Below the pieces are notes generated by a model. That model searched no databases and had not been told where the DNA came from. It saw only the letters and a program-made list of their open reading frames with translations. Below, in pieces: positions 7,895 to 15,812 of a DNA stretch of 64,000 bases (position 1 is its first letter; each line of letters opens with the position of its first letter). Position numbers and translations under genes: made by a program. Origin of the DNA: Raoultibacter phocaeensis (lineage in GTDB: Bacteria; Actinomycetota; Coriobacteriia; Coriobacteriales; Eggerthellaceae); the NCBI RefSeq assembly GCF_901411515.1, contig NZ_CABDUX010000001.1, positions 1,798,001-1,862,000 of the forward strand, in the 5' to 3' direction.

Positions 7895-9076
7895 ATGGCG
7901 AAGATTCGGATATTCACCGGCAAAGGCGGTGTGGGCAAAACGAGCGTCGCGGCGGCGAGCGCCTGGAAGGCGGCAAAAGCGGGCGAACGTACGCTTCTTG
8001 TCAGCACCGATGCGGCGCATAGTGTGGGCGATGTGCTCGATCGGCGCATCGGCCCCGAAGCGGTACCGGTTGAGGAGAACCTCGAAGCGGTCGAGCTCGA
8101 CGCCGATCGCATCATGGAGTGCGAATACGGCGATTTGGTACGGGGCATTACCGCCATGATGGGCAGCATGGAGTTCGGCGGTGAGCCCGACGAGGCGCTT
8201 CCCTCGATGCCGGGCCTCGACGGGCTGTTCTCGCTGCTCAAGCTGCTCGATTATGCGGAAAGCGGCGCGTACGACACGATCGTGGTCGATTGCGCTCCGA
8301 CGGGCGAAACGCTTGCGCTGCTCAAGTTCCCCGAGCTCATGGGCTGGTACGTCGAGAAGTGGCTTCCGCTCGGCAAGGTGGCCATGCGGGTGCTTTCCCC
8401 GGTTTCGAAGAAAATCCTCAAGGTGGAGCTTCCCGACAAGCACGCCATGTCCGATATCGAGCGCCTCTACGCGCGCCTGCTCGATCTGCAGGAGCTTTTG
8501 AAAGACGGCGAGCGCACTTCGGTGCGCATCGTGGCGCTTCCCGAGAAGATGGTGGTGGAGGAAACCAAACGCAACTACCTGTATCTGAATCTGTTCGGCT
8601 ACCGCGTTGACGGCCTGATCGTGAACCGGGTGCTTCCCGCCGAGGCGGGCGAGGGGTTCTTCTCCGAATGGGCTTCGGTGCAGAAGCGCTGCATCGAAGA
8701 GCTATCCCGCGTGTTCGGCAATCTCCCCCAGGCGCAGCTGGCATGGCACGAAACCGACCTATGCGGCCTGCGCGATGTCGCTCGGCTTTCGGACGAACTG
8801 CCCGACGATGCGGTGTTTGCGGCCGCTTTGCAGGTCGAGCATGAACGCTACAGCAGAACCGATGCGGGATGGTGTTTGGAGCTGTTCGTGCCGCTTGCCG
8901 AGAAAGGTGGGATGGAGCTGTACCGCGCGGGAGCCGATCTGGTGGTGCGCATCGGCGCGTTCAACCGCTCGATTCCCTTGCCGAACGCTCTGGCTGGGTT
9001 GGACGTGGTGCGTGCGAAGCTCGACAACGGGGTGCTCGCCGTCGATTTTGCGAAGGAGGAATCTGATGAACGCTGA
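7895..9076 (+). CDS. ArsA/Get3-like ATPase with HSP20-like tail (copy 1)
   Basis: A 393-residue SIMIBI-class ATPase. The deviant P-loop GKGGVGKT is at the N-terminus, the switch I region is STDAAHSVGD, the switch II region is VVDCAPTGET. The last 80 residues (CLELFVPLAEKGGMELYRAG, IPLPNALAGLDV, LAVDFA) resemble the alpha-crystallin/HSP20-like domain found at the end of some ArsA homologues, including the Get3d type. No arsenite pump (ArsB/Acr3), ArsR or ArsD lies nearby, so arsenite export is not supported; client-protein or membrane-protein handling is a possibility. The next gene starts inside its 3' end. Confidence 0.85.
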   Translation: MAKIRIFTGKGGVGKTSVAAASAWKAAKAGERTLLVSTDAAHSVGDVLDRRIGPEAVPVEENLEAVELDADRIMECEYGDLVRGITAMMGSMEFGGEPDEALPSMPGLDGLFSLLKLLDYAESGAYDTIVVDCAPTGETLALLKFPELMGWYVEKWLPLGKVAMRVLSPVSKKILKVELPDKHAMSDIERLYARLLDLQELLKDGERTSVRIVALPEKMVVEETKRNYLYLNLFGYRVDGLIVNRVLPAEAGEGFFSEWASVQKRCIEELSRVFGNLPQAQLAWHETDLCGLRDVARLSDELPDDAVFAAALQVEHERYSRTDAGWCLELFVPLAEKGGMELYRAGADLVVRIGAFNRSIPLPNALAGLDVVRAKLDNGVLAVDFAKEESDER

Positions 9077-9371
9077 ATTCGTTGAGAAGATGGTGGCGGC
9101 TAAGCGCCTTGAGGCACAGGCGTTCGCACTGCTCGTTCCCGAGGGATTGCGCGACGCGGCAGCGTTGGCGGTGCGGGTGTGTTCGGCTGCGGCGCTCGAT
9201 GTGCTCGATGCTTCGAACTCCCCGCACGAAGGTGAGAGCGACGCACCGTGGGCGGGTGCATGTGGAAACGGGGGACAGGTGCGGTCGTCTTCCAAGGCGA
9301 AGGGCGTCCGAAACGCTTCAACGTCGCATGGCGCACGAACATCCGGCTTGCAGTCGATCGTCATTGAGTAG
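9066..9371 (+). CDS. Small protein between the two ATPases, unknown
   Basis: A 101-residue protein whose ATG overlaps the last 11 bases of the first ATPase, indicating translational coupling. The first 50 residues are a likely alpha-helical domain (FVEKMVAAKRLEAQAFALLV, LRDAAALAVRVCSAAALDVL); the rest is low-complexity, Ser/Gly/basic and probably disordered. No family recognised. Position suggests an accessory subunit or adaptor of the ATPase pair. Confidence 0.65.
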   Translation: MNAEFVEKMVAAKRLEAQAFALLVPEGLRDAAALAVRVCSAAALDVLDASNSPHEGESDAPWAGACGNGGQVRSSSKAKGVRNASTSHGARTSGLQSIVIE

Positions 9372-9386
9372 GGAAAGAAGGCAGCT

Positions 9387-10559
9387 ATGAGAATCATCCT
9401 GTACACGGGCAAGGGCGGCGTCGGCAAGACGTGCGTTGCGGCGGCGACCGCGGTGCATCTGGCCGAACGGGGCCGCCGCGTGCTCGTTGCGAGCACCGAT
9501 ATAGCGCATAGCCTGGGCGATGCGTTTGACATCTCTCTGGGAAGCGAACCCGTGCATGTTGCCGAGAACCTCGATGCGCTCGAGATCGATCCGGTTATAG
9601 CGGGTCGCGCCGCGTGGGGGAGGATGCAAAAGTATCTGCGCGAGCTTATGACAACCCATGCGCAAGCCGGCATCGAGGCCGACGAGCTGCTGGTGTTCCC
9701 CGGCCTCGAAGAGCTGTTCGCCCTGCTCACCATATTGGACATCGAGGAAGCGGGCGTCTACGATGTGCTCATTGTCGACTGCGCTCCAACAGGCGAGACG
9801 CTTTCGCTGCTCAAATATCCCGAGCGTCTCGGCTCTTTCATCGAAACCGCGCTTCCCCTCAAACGCAAGGCGCTCAAAGTGGGCCGTCCCGTACTCGAGG
9901 GCATGATGAAGATACCGATGCCCGAAGACTCCCTGTTCGACGAAGCATCCGAACTCATCGGGCGGCTCGAGCGGCTGCGGGCACTTCTGATCGACGACGA
10001 CCGCGTGAGTCTGCGCATCGTCACGACTGCCGAGCGCATCGTCGTCAAGGAGGCGCGGCGTGCGTTTTCGTGGCTGCACCTCTACGGCTACAACGTGGAT
10101 GCTGTGATCGCGAACCGGCTCTATCCCGAAGAAGCCCTAGCCGGCTACTTCGAGCGGTGGACCGAGCTGCAGCGCTCGTCGCTTGACGAGATCGAAAGGG
10201 GATTCGACGGCGTACCCGTGCTTCGCCTCATGCTGCACCACGGCGAGCTTGTGGGGCTGGACGCGCTTTGCGAGGCGGCGGCTGAACTGTACGGCAGCGT
10301 CGATCCCGAAGCGGTGCTCGCGTGCTCCGATCCGCTTGTCCTGACCGAGCGCGACGGCGAATTCGAGCTTTCGTTCGCGGTGCCGTTCTTCGATAAGCGC
10401 GACCTCGACGTGCGCCACGATGGCGAGACCCTCATCGTGGCTCTGGCGAACCAGACGCGTCGCGTCCCGCTGCCCGAGAGCCTTCGTTCATGCGACGTGA
10501 CCGGAGCGCGCTACGAAGACGGCTCGCTTACGATTGCATTTGCGCGAGGCGGGCGATAG
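9387..10559 (+). CDS. ArsA/Get3-like ATPase with HSP20-like tail (copy 2)
   Basis: A 390-residue paralogue of the ATPase at 7895. P-loop GKGGVGKT, switch I-like STDIAHSLGD, switch II-like IVDCAPTGET. The C-terminal domain (FELSFAVPFFDKRDLDVRHD, RRVPLPESLRSCDV, LTIAFARGG) again has an HSP20-like pattern. The two copies are co-directional and close enough for one transcript, so a heterodimer or two-client system is conceivable; mycobacteria also encode a paired Get3/ArsA-like set. No CxxC zinc motif was obvious in either. Confidence 0.85.
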   Translation: MRIILYTGKGGVGKTCVAAATAVHLAERGRRVLVASTDIAHSLGDAFDISLGSEPVHVAENLDALEIDPVIAGRAAWGRMQKYLRELMTTHAQAGIEADELLVFPGLEELFALLTILDIEEAGVYDVLIVDCAPTGETLSLLKYPERLGSFIETALPLKRKALKVGRPVLEGMMKIPMPEDSLFDEASELIGRLERLRALLIDDDRVSLRIVTTAERIVVKEARRAFSWLHLYGYNVDAVIANRLYPEEALAGYFERWTELQRSSLDEIERGFDGVPVLRLMLHHGELVGLDALCEAAAELYGSVDPEAVLACSDPLVLTERDGEFELSFAVPFFDKRDLDVRHDGETLIVALANQTRRVPLPESLRSCDVTGARYEDGSLTIAFARGGR

Positions 10560-10628
10560 CGCATGGTTTCGCGCCTTGGCTGTCTGCTATCATGCTGGTG
10601 ACGAGTATGGACGACCGAGGGAAATGCT

Positions 10629-11096
10629 GTGAAAAAACTGCCGCCTTTTGAAAAAGTGTACGAGGCGTACAGCGCTCTGGCTGACGGGCGCGTGACGCTT
10701 TGCCCTGACGAGCGCCTTGCTACCGTGGTGTCCTCGAACGGCGAGAAATCCTATACGGTTGTTTGGGACGAAGCGCATACGGCGTACTCGTCGAGCGATA
10801 ACGCCACCTATTGGCAGGGGTATGCGGGCTATCCCGTGATTGCCGTGCTTATGGAACAGGGCCTCGTGCCGTTCGATCACGCCGTTGCCGCAGGGTTCGC
10901 GGGCATCGATTGGGCCGAGCTCAACGAGCGCTTCCGTCGCGATTATGCGCAAGCCGCTCGTGCCGTTATAGCCGAACGCCACCTCGATGCCGCGGGGATT
11001 GAGCGTGCGGCGCGCGCAGCCTACGATGCCCTCGCGGCGCTCGACATCGCCATTAAGCGCGGGTCCGCCCGTCCGCCGAAAACGAAGAAGGACTGA
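10629..11096 (+). CDS. Conserved hypothetical protein, 155 aa
   Basis: A soluble protein starting at GTG 10629 after a GAGGGAAA box; an ATG five bases upstream is out of frame and stops at once. The N-terminal half (VTLCPDERLATVVSSNGEKS, YTVVWDEAHTAYSSSDNATY) looks beta-rich; the C-terminal half is helical and ends in a basic tail. A possible -10 (TATCAT) lies near 10588. No domain recognised. It may be the last gene of the ATPase cluster but has its own promoter. Confidence 0.7.
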   Translation: MKKLPPFEKVYEAYSALADGRVTLCPDERLATVVSSNGEKSYTVVWDEAHTAYSSSDNATYWQGYAGYPVIAVLMEQGLVPFDHAVAAGFAGIDWAELNERFRRDYAQAARAVIAERHLDAAGIERAARAAYDALAALDIAIKRGSARPPKTKKD

Positions 11097-11272
11097 GCTT
11101 CTCCCCGCCAAGAGCTGCGCTGCTGCCTAGCCGCGCCTATGGGTTCGGCAGCCCTGCCTCCGAGGCATGGCCGGGGTTCTGAGCCCCTGCCGCCGAGCCG
11201 TAGCCAGAGGATCGGAGTCCTCGGCTCAAGAGCTGCCCGAGAACCGCACGACACTTGCTCGGCACCTTTCCC
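11097..11272. other. GC-rich non-coding stretch before the MATE leader
   Basis: No gene is supported here. The sequence is rich in GCC/CCGAG words with several imperfect inverted repeats (for example CCGAGG/CCTCGG around 11160-11225). It ends at the promoter of the MATE leader. Confidence 0.4.
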
Positions 11273-11300
11273 TTGCAAGAGTGCAGCGATGCGCTACAAT
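11273..11300 (+). promoter_or_regulatory. Promoter of the MATE leader RNA
   Basis: TTGCAA (11273-11278), 16-base spacer, TACAAT (11295-11300). Transcription should begin near 11307, almost 290 bases before the MATE start codon. Confidence 0.65.
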
Positions 11301-11301
11301 G

Positions 11302-11578
11302 GCCCTTGCGCGCTTTCGCAGGAAGCGCGGACGCGGCTTCAAGGGCTCGCGTGCACTCGAAAAGGAAGTGCCATGAAACTCTGCATCGGCTCTGCTCTGT
11401 GCGATAGGAAAACGATGAGACATCGCGCAGGGCTTACCGGATAGGCGAAAATCCTATCCGTTTCTCATCGGAACCGCTCGACGGCGCACGCGCCGCATTT
11501 GCGCATACATGAGTGCAAGGAGAACGGATCCGATGGTCGAACCTCGAAGCCGCAGGCGATATCTCGTCTGCGGCTTTT
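11302..11578 (+). ncRNA. Structured leader with pseudoknot and terminator: riboswitch candidate
   Basis: Consecutive perfect helices can be read. GCCCTTG (11302-11308) pairs with CAAGGGC (11340-11346), enclosing CGCGCTT/AAGCGCG (11309-11315/11323-11329). CTGTGCGAT (11397-11405) pairs with ATCGCGCAG (11422-11430, one G-U pair). The loop of that hairpin holds CGATGAGA (11413-11420), which is fully complementary to TCTCATCG (11463-11470), giving a pseudoknot around the hairpin CGGATAGG/CCTATCCG (11438-11445/11453-11460). The leader ends in an intrinsic terminator 17 bases before the MATE start. This is aptamer-plus-expression-platform architecture. It does not match the FMN, TPP, SAM, cobalamin, c-di-GMP, ZTP or fluoride consensus I know; guanidine-IV, which also precedes MATE genes, is not excluded. 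Confidence 0.65.
11547..11578 (+). terminator. Attenuator-type terminator before MATE
   Basis: AAGCCGCAG (11547-11555) pairs with CTGCGGCTT (11568-11576) and runs into a TTTT tract. It lies between the structured leader and the MATE ribosome binding site (GAGGAGAG), so read-through would decide expression. Confidence 0.8.
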
Positions 11579-11595
11579 ACTTTTCGAGGAGAGAC

Positions 11596-12945
11596 ATGAA
11601 ATCATCGGAACAGGATTTTACGAAGGGGTCGATCCCCCAACAGCTCGTCGCGTTCACACTGCCGCTTTTGGCGGCGAACATGTTGCAATACTGCTATCAG
11701 GCAGCCGATATGATCGTCGTCGGCCAGGTTATGGGAAACAACGGGCTTGTGGCCATCAGCAACGCGTCCATGATCTCGTTTTGCGTCGGGTCGCTTGCGA
11801 TCGGCATGACGGGCGGCGGCACGGTTGCGATCGCGCGGTGCAAGGGCTCGGGCGACACTGAGGGGCAGGGGGCGGTGTCGGCGGCGCTGTTCGCATTGTC
11901 GGCCGTATGCGCCCTTGCGGTTGCCGCGCTCGGCATCGGGTTTGCGCAACCGGTGTTCGAGGCGCTCAACGTGCCCGGCGCTTCGCTTTCCGAGGCGGTG
12001 GCGTACATGGCCATCGTGTGCGGGGGCGCCGTCTTCACGTTCGGCTACAATGCGGCGTGCTCGCTCATGAAAGGCCTCGGCGATGCGCGCGGGCCGCTTG
12101 CCTACATCGCCTTAGCAACCGTGGTGAATATCGCGCTCGATATCGTGCTCGTCGCCGGGTGCGGCTGGGGCGTGGCGGGTGCCGGGTGGGCGACTGTCAT
12201 CGCGCAAGGGTTCTCGTGCGTGCTCGCGATCGGGCATCTCGTGCGCCGCTATCCGCAGGCGCGCCCGCAGCTTGCCGATCGCGCGGCGGTGCGCCGCAGT
12301 GCGGCGGCTATCCTCCGCGTCGGCATACCTTCGGCGTCGCAGATGGTCGTGGTGAACCTATCCTATCTGTTGGTGACCGGCATGCTCAACGGGTTCGGTG
12401 CCGATGTGGCCACCGCTTCGGGGGTGGGACTCAAGATCAGCACGTTCTCGGGACTTCCCTGTTGGGCGATCGGGCAGGCGGTCACGGCGATGACCAGTCA
12501 GAACGCCGGTGCACGCAAGCCCGAACGCATGCGATCGGTCGTCCGTTCGAGTGCGGCGATGTCGGTGGCGGTGATCGGCGTAATAGCCGTCGCGACGCAG
12601 GTCTTCGCCTACGATCTCGCTTTCACGTTCGGGGCTACGGGCGAGGCGGCGATCGAGACAACGGTGCTCTACCTGCGCATTACCTGCTCGTTCAACGCGG
12701 CGTTCTATGCGCTCATGTACTGCTTCGATTCGTTCGCCCTCGGTTCGGGCGCGCCTCGGCTTGCGCTTGTGAACGCGTTTTTCGATGCGGTGGCAATCAG
12801 GTTCGGGCTCGCGTGGCTGCTCGGCTCCGTGCTCGGATTCGGGTTTACCGGCATCTACGTCGCTCAAGCGCTCTCACCGGTGATCCCCGCGCTCATCGGG
12901 CTTGCGTACTACCTGCGCGGCGCCTGGGCGAAGCGGCTGGAATAG
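11596..12945 (+). CDS. MATE-family efflux transporter
   Basis: A 449-residue, roughly 12-helix multidrug and toxin extrusion protein, starting at ATG 11596 after GAGGAGAG. The N-terminus (FTKGSIPQQLVAFTLPLLAA, NMLQYCYQAADMIVVGQVMG) is characteristic of the MATE fold, and an internal repeat begins near residue 235 (RVGIPSASQMVVVNLSYLLV). An in-frame extension to 11509 would cross the terminator hairpin and is rejected. It exports cationic or aromatic compounds by Na+ or H+ antiport; the ligand sensed by the leader RNA may be the substrate. Confidence 0.92.
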   Translation: MKSSEQDFTKGSIPQQLVAFTLPLLAANMLQYCYQAADMIVVGQVMGNNGLVAISNASMISFCVGSLAIGMTGGGTVAIARCKGSGDTEGQGAVSAALFALSAVCALAVAALGIGFAQPVFEALNVPGASLSEAVAYMAIVCGGAVFTFGYNAACSLMKGLGDARGPLAYIALATVVNIALDIVLVAGCGWGVAGAGWATVIAQGFSCVLAIGHLVRRYPQARPQLADRAAVRRSAAAILRVGIPSASQMVVVNLSYLLVTGMLNGFGADVATASGVGLKISTFSGLPCWAIGQAVTAMTSQNAGARKPERMRSVVRSSAAMSVAVIGVIAVATQVFAYDLAFTFGATGEAAIETTVLYLRITCSFNAAFYALMYCFDSFALGSGAPRLALVNAFFDAVAIRFGLAWLLGSVLGFGFTGIYVAQALSPVIPALIGLAYYLRGAWAKRLE

Positions 12946-12957
12946 CGCCCTCGTGCT

Positions 12958-13003
12958 TGCGGGGAACGGCTGATTGCTCTATACTGTATTACACGTAATA
13001 CAG
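12958..13003 (+). promoter_or_regulatory. Autoregulated promoter of the RelB/PIN module
   Basis: TTGCGG (12958-12963), 16 bases, TATACT (12980-12985). CTGTATTAC (12984-12992) and GTAATACAG (12995-13003) form a perfect inverted repeat with a 2-base centre overlapping the -10 and start point, the usual place for a toxin-antitoxin operator. Confidence 0.75.
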
Positions 13004-13015
13004 AAAGGATGTATG

Positions 13016-13300
13016 ATGGAATCGATCCTTACTGTTCGATTGGAGAACGAGGTGAAAGAACAGGGCGTTGCCGTAATGAGGCGCTGCGGCTTCACGCCTT
13101 CGGAAGCGGTTCGCCGTTTGTTCGATTATGCCGTGAAGAACGATTCGCTCCCTTTCGAGCAGCATGAGCGTCCTTCGAAAGACGAGATAAGGCGGCGCAT
13201 TGCAGCGTTTGACGCATGCCACACCAAAAAGCCAAGCGGTATGTCCGATGAAGAAATCCGCGAGGAGCGGCTGAAGGAGCGCTATGGAACTGGTGCTTGA
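13016..13300 (+). CDS. RelB/DinJ-family antitoxin
   Basis: A 94-residue antitoxin with an N-terminal ribbon-helix-helix (LTVRLENEVKEQGVAVMRRC then TPSEAVRRLFDYAVKN) that would dimerise on the operator at 12984-13003. The C-terminal part (PSKDEIRRRIAAFDACHTKK) is acidic/basic and likely wraps the toxin. Two adjacent ATGs exist (13013 and 13016); AAAGGA favours the second. Its 3' end overlaps the toxin start by 17 bases. Confidence 0.85.
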   Translation: MESILTVRLENEVKEQGVAVMRRCGFTPSEAVRRLFDYAVKNDSLPFEQHERPSKDEIRRRIAAFDACHTKKPSGMSDEEIREERLKERYGTGA

Positions 13301-13727
13301 TACCAACATCGTACTCGATCATATCGATCGGCGCGAACCGTTTTACGAGCTTTCGCGTAAAGTGTGCTTGTTGGGGATCGTCGAAGCAGCCAACACGTAT
13401 ATCAGCGTGAACATGCTCACGGATTTGTACTATCTGCTTTGCAAGGATTTCGGAAGCCAGGGCGCTCAGGATATGATCGAGAACAACCTGTCGTTTCTTC
13501 GCTTGGTGGGCATCACGCCGGAAGACGCGCGCAAGGCACTCGCCGCGCGTTGGGGTGATTTTGAAGACTGCCTCGTTGCGCGATGCGCAGAGAAGATCGG
13601 TGCCGACTACATCGTTACGCGCAATGCGAAGGATTTCACCGCCTCGTCTGTCGAGGCGGTGACTCCCGAAGAGCTGTTTGCGCGCCTTGAGGCGCAGGGA
13701 TTCGTGTACGAGGAAATCGACTGGTAG
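13284..13727 (+). CDS. PIN-domain toxin (VapC-like)
   Basis: A 147-residue PIN ribonuclease. Metal-binding acidic residues are visible in LVLDTNIVLD near the N-terminus, in GDFEDCLVARCAEKIGADYI and in the following TRNAKDF. The pairing of a RelB/DinJ-type antitoxin with a PIN toxin is a known hybrid arrangement. Expected activity is cleavage of tRNA or rRNA when released from the antitoxin. Confidence 0.88.
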   Translation: MELVLDTNIVLDHIDRREPFYELSRKVCLLGIVEAANTYISVNMLTDLYYLLCKDFGSQGAQDMIENNLSFLRLVGITPEDARKALAARWGDFEDCLVARCAEKIGADYIVTRNAKDFTASSVEAVTPEELFARLEAQGFVYEEIDW

Positions 13728-14000
13728 GATGCTCTCGTCGGGCTCCAGTCGCGATTGCTCCGGTTTCGCTGCCTGTGGCCGACTCGCGTGCGCGTTTTCG
13801 CATGCCAACCCCGATGCCCGTGCCCGAATCGAGTCTTTGCGCCGGCTCCCACGCTTGCGCCAGACCACACGCTAGCACCAGCCCGTCACGCCGGCCGAGA
13901 ACGTCGACCTCGCGCCACTGCCAAACGCCAACGCCGTCGCATTCCGCACCCACGCCATCGCCGCATGCCAACGCTGCCGCATTCCGCACCGCTTCCTTCA
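13728..14000. other. C-rich non-coding stretch with 24-bp direct repeat
   Basis: No gene is supported. The top strand is strongly C-rich and G-poor. A 24-base unit at 13927-13950 recurs at 13967-13990 with two differences (40-base period). The stretch ends at the parS site. Confidence 0.5.
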
Positions 14001-14016
14001 TGTTTCACGTGAAACA
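14001..14016. promoter_or_regulatory. parS centromere site (ParB binding)
   Basis: TGTTTCACGTGAAACA is a perfect 16-base palindrome identical to the consensus bacterial parS to which Spo0J/ParB binds. It is intergenic and overlaps the -35 region of the following gene (TATACT at 14033-14038). Chromosomal parS sites usually lie in the origin-proximal part of the chromosome; no parAB or dnaA is in this window. Confidence 0.85.
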
Positions 14017-14064
14017 TTTGTTCGTTTTTTGCTATACTGGGTGGAAAGACGAAAGAGGTGCGCC

Positions 14065-14472
14065 ATGCTCATGCCGGATCGGATCGACGCGCGGTTCCTT
14101 GCTCCTTGCGGGGTAAACTGCTTCGTGTGCTATCGGCATCTCGCCGAGAAGAAGCCTTGCCAGGGGTGCCTTGCGTCGGATGAGAACAAGCCGCAGGCGT
14201 GCCGTACGTGCGCTATCAAAGAGTGCTGTGTCGAACGAGGGCATACGCGCTGCTTCGAGTGCCCCGAGTTTCCCTGCAAGGAAAGCAAGCGCATGGAGCG
14301 CAACTACAAGAAGTACGGCGTGAGCTTGATCGGCAACGGTTCGGCGGCACGTGACAGCGGCCTCGAAGCGTTCATGGATGAAGAGCGAGCGCGGTGGACC
14401 TGCCCCGAATGCGGGGGAGCGGTATCGCAGCACCGCCGTATATGCAGCGCATGCGGAAAGGAAGGCGAATGA
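14065..14472 (+). CDS. DUF3795 cysteine-rich protein
   Basis: A 135-residue protein with the DUF3795 cysteine pattern (APCGVNCFVCYRHLAEKKPC, CLASDENK, CRTCAIKECC, CFECPEFPC) and a C-terminal zinc ribbon (WTCPECGG, ICSACGKEGE). The pattern suggests zinc or Fe-S binding; function is unknown. ATG 14065 follows AGAGGTG; the longer TTG start at 14029 would overlap the -10 box. The next gene starts within its stop codon (ATGA), indicating coupling. Confidence 0.8.
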   Translation: MLMPDRIDARFLAPCGVNCFVCYRHLAEKKPCQGCLASDENKPQACRTCAIKECCVERGHTRCFECPEFPCKESKRMERNYKKYGVSLIGNGSAARDSGLEAFMDEERARWTCPECGGAVSQHRRICSACGKEGE

Positions 14473-14717
14473 CTACCGATTTGAAAACGATTCCCGGGGT
14501 AGGCGTGAACATGGAAAAGCGTCTCAAGGCCGTCGGCATTGCGTGCGTCGAAGACCTCGTGGGGGCCGATCCCGAAGAATTGTACGAGCGCGATTGCCTC
14601 GTGCATAAGGAACAGGTCGATCGGTGCTGCCTTTACGTGTACCGCGAGGCGGTCTACTTCGCCGAAACCGAAACGCCCGATCCCGAAAAACTCAGATGGT
14701 GGGCCTGGAAGGATTAG
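14469..14717 (+). CDS. Helix-hairpin-helix protein, Cdd1/pathogenicity-locus family
   Basis: An 82-residue protein beginning with a helix-hairpin-helix (LKTIPGVGVNMEKRLKAVGI) of the kind that contacts DNA backbones non-specifically, followed by a conserved LYERDCLVHKEQVDRCCLYV segment typical of the Cdd1-type small proteins. The name pathogenicity locus is historical; no virulence role is implied. It overlaps DUF3795 by 4 bases. Confidence 0.8.
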   Translation: MTTDLKTIPGVGVNMEKRLKAVGIACVEDLVGADPEELYERDCLVHKEQVDRCCLYVYREAVYFAETETPDPEKLRWWAWKD

Positions 14718-14741
14718 ACGGTTGCCTCTGGTATGCGTCTG

Positions 14742-15668
14742 TTACAGCGTGCTCCCGTCGAGATTGCGCGCGCTCTTCTGCTCGCAAAGCAGCATCCGTT
14801 GGCCGATCGAGTCTTCGAGCCGATGGGCTACGAGATTCGCCATTGCCGAGCCGTCGCGTCCATCGATGTCGCGTACGAACGAATCGATGGCACCGTAGTA
14901 CGCGCCGATGCCCGCTTTGTCGGCTTTGAGACTGATCGGCGGGTATCCTGCTTTCATCAGTTGGAAGTTGAGCACTATGCGCCCCGTTCTCCCGTTCCCG
15001 TCTTGAAAGGGGTGGATATCTTCAAACGCGAGGTGAAACAGTGCAGCGGTTTCGATGGCTGAACACTCGGTGCGATTCGCCCATGCAACCGATGCGTCTA
15101 CGAGTTCGGGAACCCGTGCTGGGGGTGGGGGAAGAATCGGCGAAGAAGAAATGTAGCGTTGATCCCAGCGGTATTCACCCGGTTCGCAGTCTTCGAGGTG
15201 TGCCGCTGCGATTCGATGAAGAACGCATATCGTTGCAGCGGAAAGCGGTTTTTCCTCACGTACGAATTGGACCATCGTATCGAAGGCTGCAGCGATATCG
15301 ATGATTTCGAGGTGTTCGCTGAGGGATTTCCCCGGTATGGTTGCATCCTCTTCGAGAATTAATCCAGTTTCTTTGAGCGAAAGAGTATTGCCCTCGATGC
15401 GGGCGGTGGTGTGTACGAAATCGATCTTTACCGATTCGAAAATGCGGTCTTCATTGGTCGGCTCGAAACCATGATCGGCAAGGATCGCCCTTTGATCCTC
15501 GAGCCGTGCGACGAGCTTTCTGTCCGTGGCAAAAGCGCGTGGTTCGCTGTTGAAACGCTGCAACTGCTTTTGCAGCAAGCATAGATACTCGTAGCGCTCA
15601 TCGGTGACGCCGTACATCTTCTCGTAGCCGGTGGCGTACTCGAGTCCGCTCATGTCTTGTTCCGCCAT
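14742..15668 (-). CDS. Fic-family AMP-transferase, class II
   Basis: A 308-residue Fic protein. The catalytic motif HPFQDGNGRTGR is intact and an N-terminal inhibitory motif of the [S/T]xxxE[G/N] type is present in TTARIEGN, making it a class II, self-inhibited enzyme. It should transfer AMP (or another phosphate-containing group) to a target hydroxyl; the target is unknown. The open frame runs on to 16241, but AAAGGATG and the start of family homology support ATG 15668. Convergent with the HHH gene. Confidence 0.9.
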   Translation of the reverse strand: MAEQDMSGLEYATGYEKMYGVTDERYEYLCLLQKQLQRFNSEPRAFATDRKLVARLEDQRAILADHGFEPTNEDRIFESVKIDFVHTTARIEGNTLSLKETGLILEEDATIPGKSLSEHLEIIDIAAAFDTMVQFVREEKPLSAATICVLHRIAAAHLEDCEPGEYRWDQRYISSSPILPPPPARVPELVDASVAWANRTECSAIETAALFHLAFEDIHPFQDGNGRTGRIVLNFQLMKAGYPPISLKADKAGIGAYYGAIDSFVRDIDGRDGSAMANLVAHRLEDSIGQRMLLCEQKSARNLDGSTL

Positions 15669-15812
15669 GCGGCATCCTTTCGCGTTCGTACAGGGTTTCC
15701 GTACCAGCCTATGATAAAGCGTTGCGAGACTGTTCTGCAATACGGTTACCGGGCGGAGCGATGAGCGCCCTTTGAAGTAGGGCCAGCCGATGAGAGGCGT
15801 TAAACCCGATTT

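Noticed and set aside
7895-10559. Arsenite efflux operon
   Set aside because: ArsA-like ATPases are present but ArsB/Acr3, ArsD and ArsR are absent and the proteins carry HSP20-like tails.
11302-11578. FMN, TPP, cobalamin, c-di-GMP-I, ZTP or fluoride riboswitch
   Set aside because: None of the conserved sequence blocks of these classes, as I know them, could be placed in the leader.
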